Part shown: positions 52,775 through 52,802 of the stretch, one piece after another
Layout of the letters: each line of letters opens with the position of its first letter
How positions within the stretch are numbered: the first letter of the stretch is position 1
NCBI GenBank assembly: GCA_009781855.1
Contig: WQUY01000009.1
Location: forward strand, 1 to 52,802
DNA length: 52,802 nt
Source: Oscillospiraceae bacterium
Lineage (GTDB): Bacteria; Bacillota; Clostridia; Oscillospirales; Oscillospiraceae
Direction of reading: 5' to 3'
Notes under the pieces: model-generated
Told to the model about the DNA's origin: nothing
The model's database searches: none
What the model saw: the letters and a program-made list of their open reading frames with translations, nothing else
Position numbers and translations under genes: made by a program

Positions 52775-52802
52775 TGGCGGAGAAGGAGGGATTTGAACCC
52801 TC
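52775..52802 (-). tRNA. tRNA-Ser, 3' part (cut by window end)
   Basis: On the minus strand the sequence reads a T-arm GAGGG TTCAAAT CCCTC followed by CTTCTCCG and CCA. These are the last 28 bases of a tRNA with an encoded CCA. The CTTCTCCG acceptor end is the serine pattern, so the 5' half should begin with CGGAGAAG or GGAGAAG outside the window. The anticodon is not visible. Confidence 0.75.

Noticed and set aside
52586-52802. Open frame of over 70 codons to the window end
   Set aside because: It crosses several hairpins and the tRNA-Ser end in the antisense direction and is Arg/Lys-rich without pattern.

Overview
The window is a chromosomal segment of a motile, probably anaerobic Bacillota bacterium, most likely a member of Clostridia (Oscillospirales-like). 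The pointers are an AbrB-type transition regulator, a PyrK/PyrD class 1B dihydroorotate dehydrogenase pair, Gram-positive lipoprotein and ribosome-binding-site style, a UPF0340 (YwlG) protein, a clostridial 2[4Fe-4S] ferredoxin and a PcrA helicase with an acidic insert. The lineage is inferred from gene content alone. No rRNA is present.

Layout. (1) 330-3741: pcrA and an EamA-type exporter. (2) 3766-11165: a complete F-type ATP synthase operon (atpZ, atpI, atpB, E, F, H, A, G, D, C). Its c subunit carries sodium-type ligands and a degraded glycine motif. (3) 11263-12911: motA-motB behind a candidate sigma-D promoter. (4) 12922-17480, minus strand: pyrK, pyrD, a histidine-phosphatase/GNAT fusion and a YgiQ-type radical SAM protein, transcribed divergently from (5) the purine cluster 17628-24258 (purE, K, M, N, an archaeal-type IMP cyclohydrolase purO, a standalone AICAR transformylase, purD). 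PurO plus the standalone transformylase replace the usual bifunctional PurH. (6) 24318-32946: a sugar locus with a PfkB kinase, D-lyxose-type isomerase, ROK repressor, BadF/BcrA-type sugar kinase and a ribose-family ABC transporter with two different permeases. (7) 33082-38401: ferredoxin, two RNA methyltransferases (trmN6-like, rsmI), abrB, a zinc-ribbon/Ig-like membrane protein, an SLC13-type transporter and rsmA. (8) 38619-41348: a serine-palmitoyltransferase-like enzyme with a short-chain reductase, which looks like the first two steps of sphingoid-base synthesis, followed by cheC. (9) 41446-48935: trpB2, tRNA-Leu(UAA), a class III CoA-transferase, a DUF4342 protein, a two-component system and a CrtI-like FAD enzyme. 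(10) 49293-52802: an accessory stretch with an unknown acidic protein, UPF0340, a DUF4143 ATPase, a RelB/RelE toxin-antitoxin pair and the 3' end of a tRNA-Ser on the minus strand.

Metabolically, the purine and pyrimidine genes share one divergent control region, so the two nucleotide pathways start back to back. The sugar locus pairs uptake with at least two sugar kinases and one aldose-ketose isomerase.

At least five copies of one palindrome (core AGCTGmCGGGAGTTCGA) lie just downstream of stop codons, and a second short inverted-repeat family occurs at 35257 and 38475. The most promising novelties are the candidate sphingolipid operon, the c-subunit variant, the split PurH module and the 3'-end palindrome family. 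All calls come from reading the sequence; no database search was possible.
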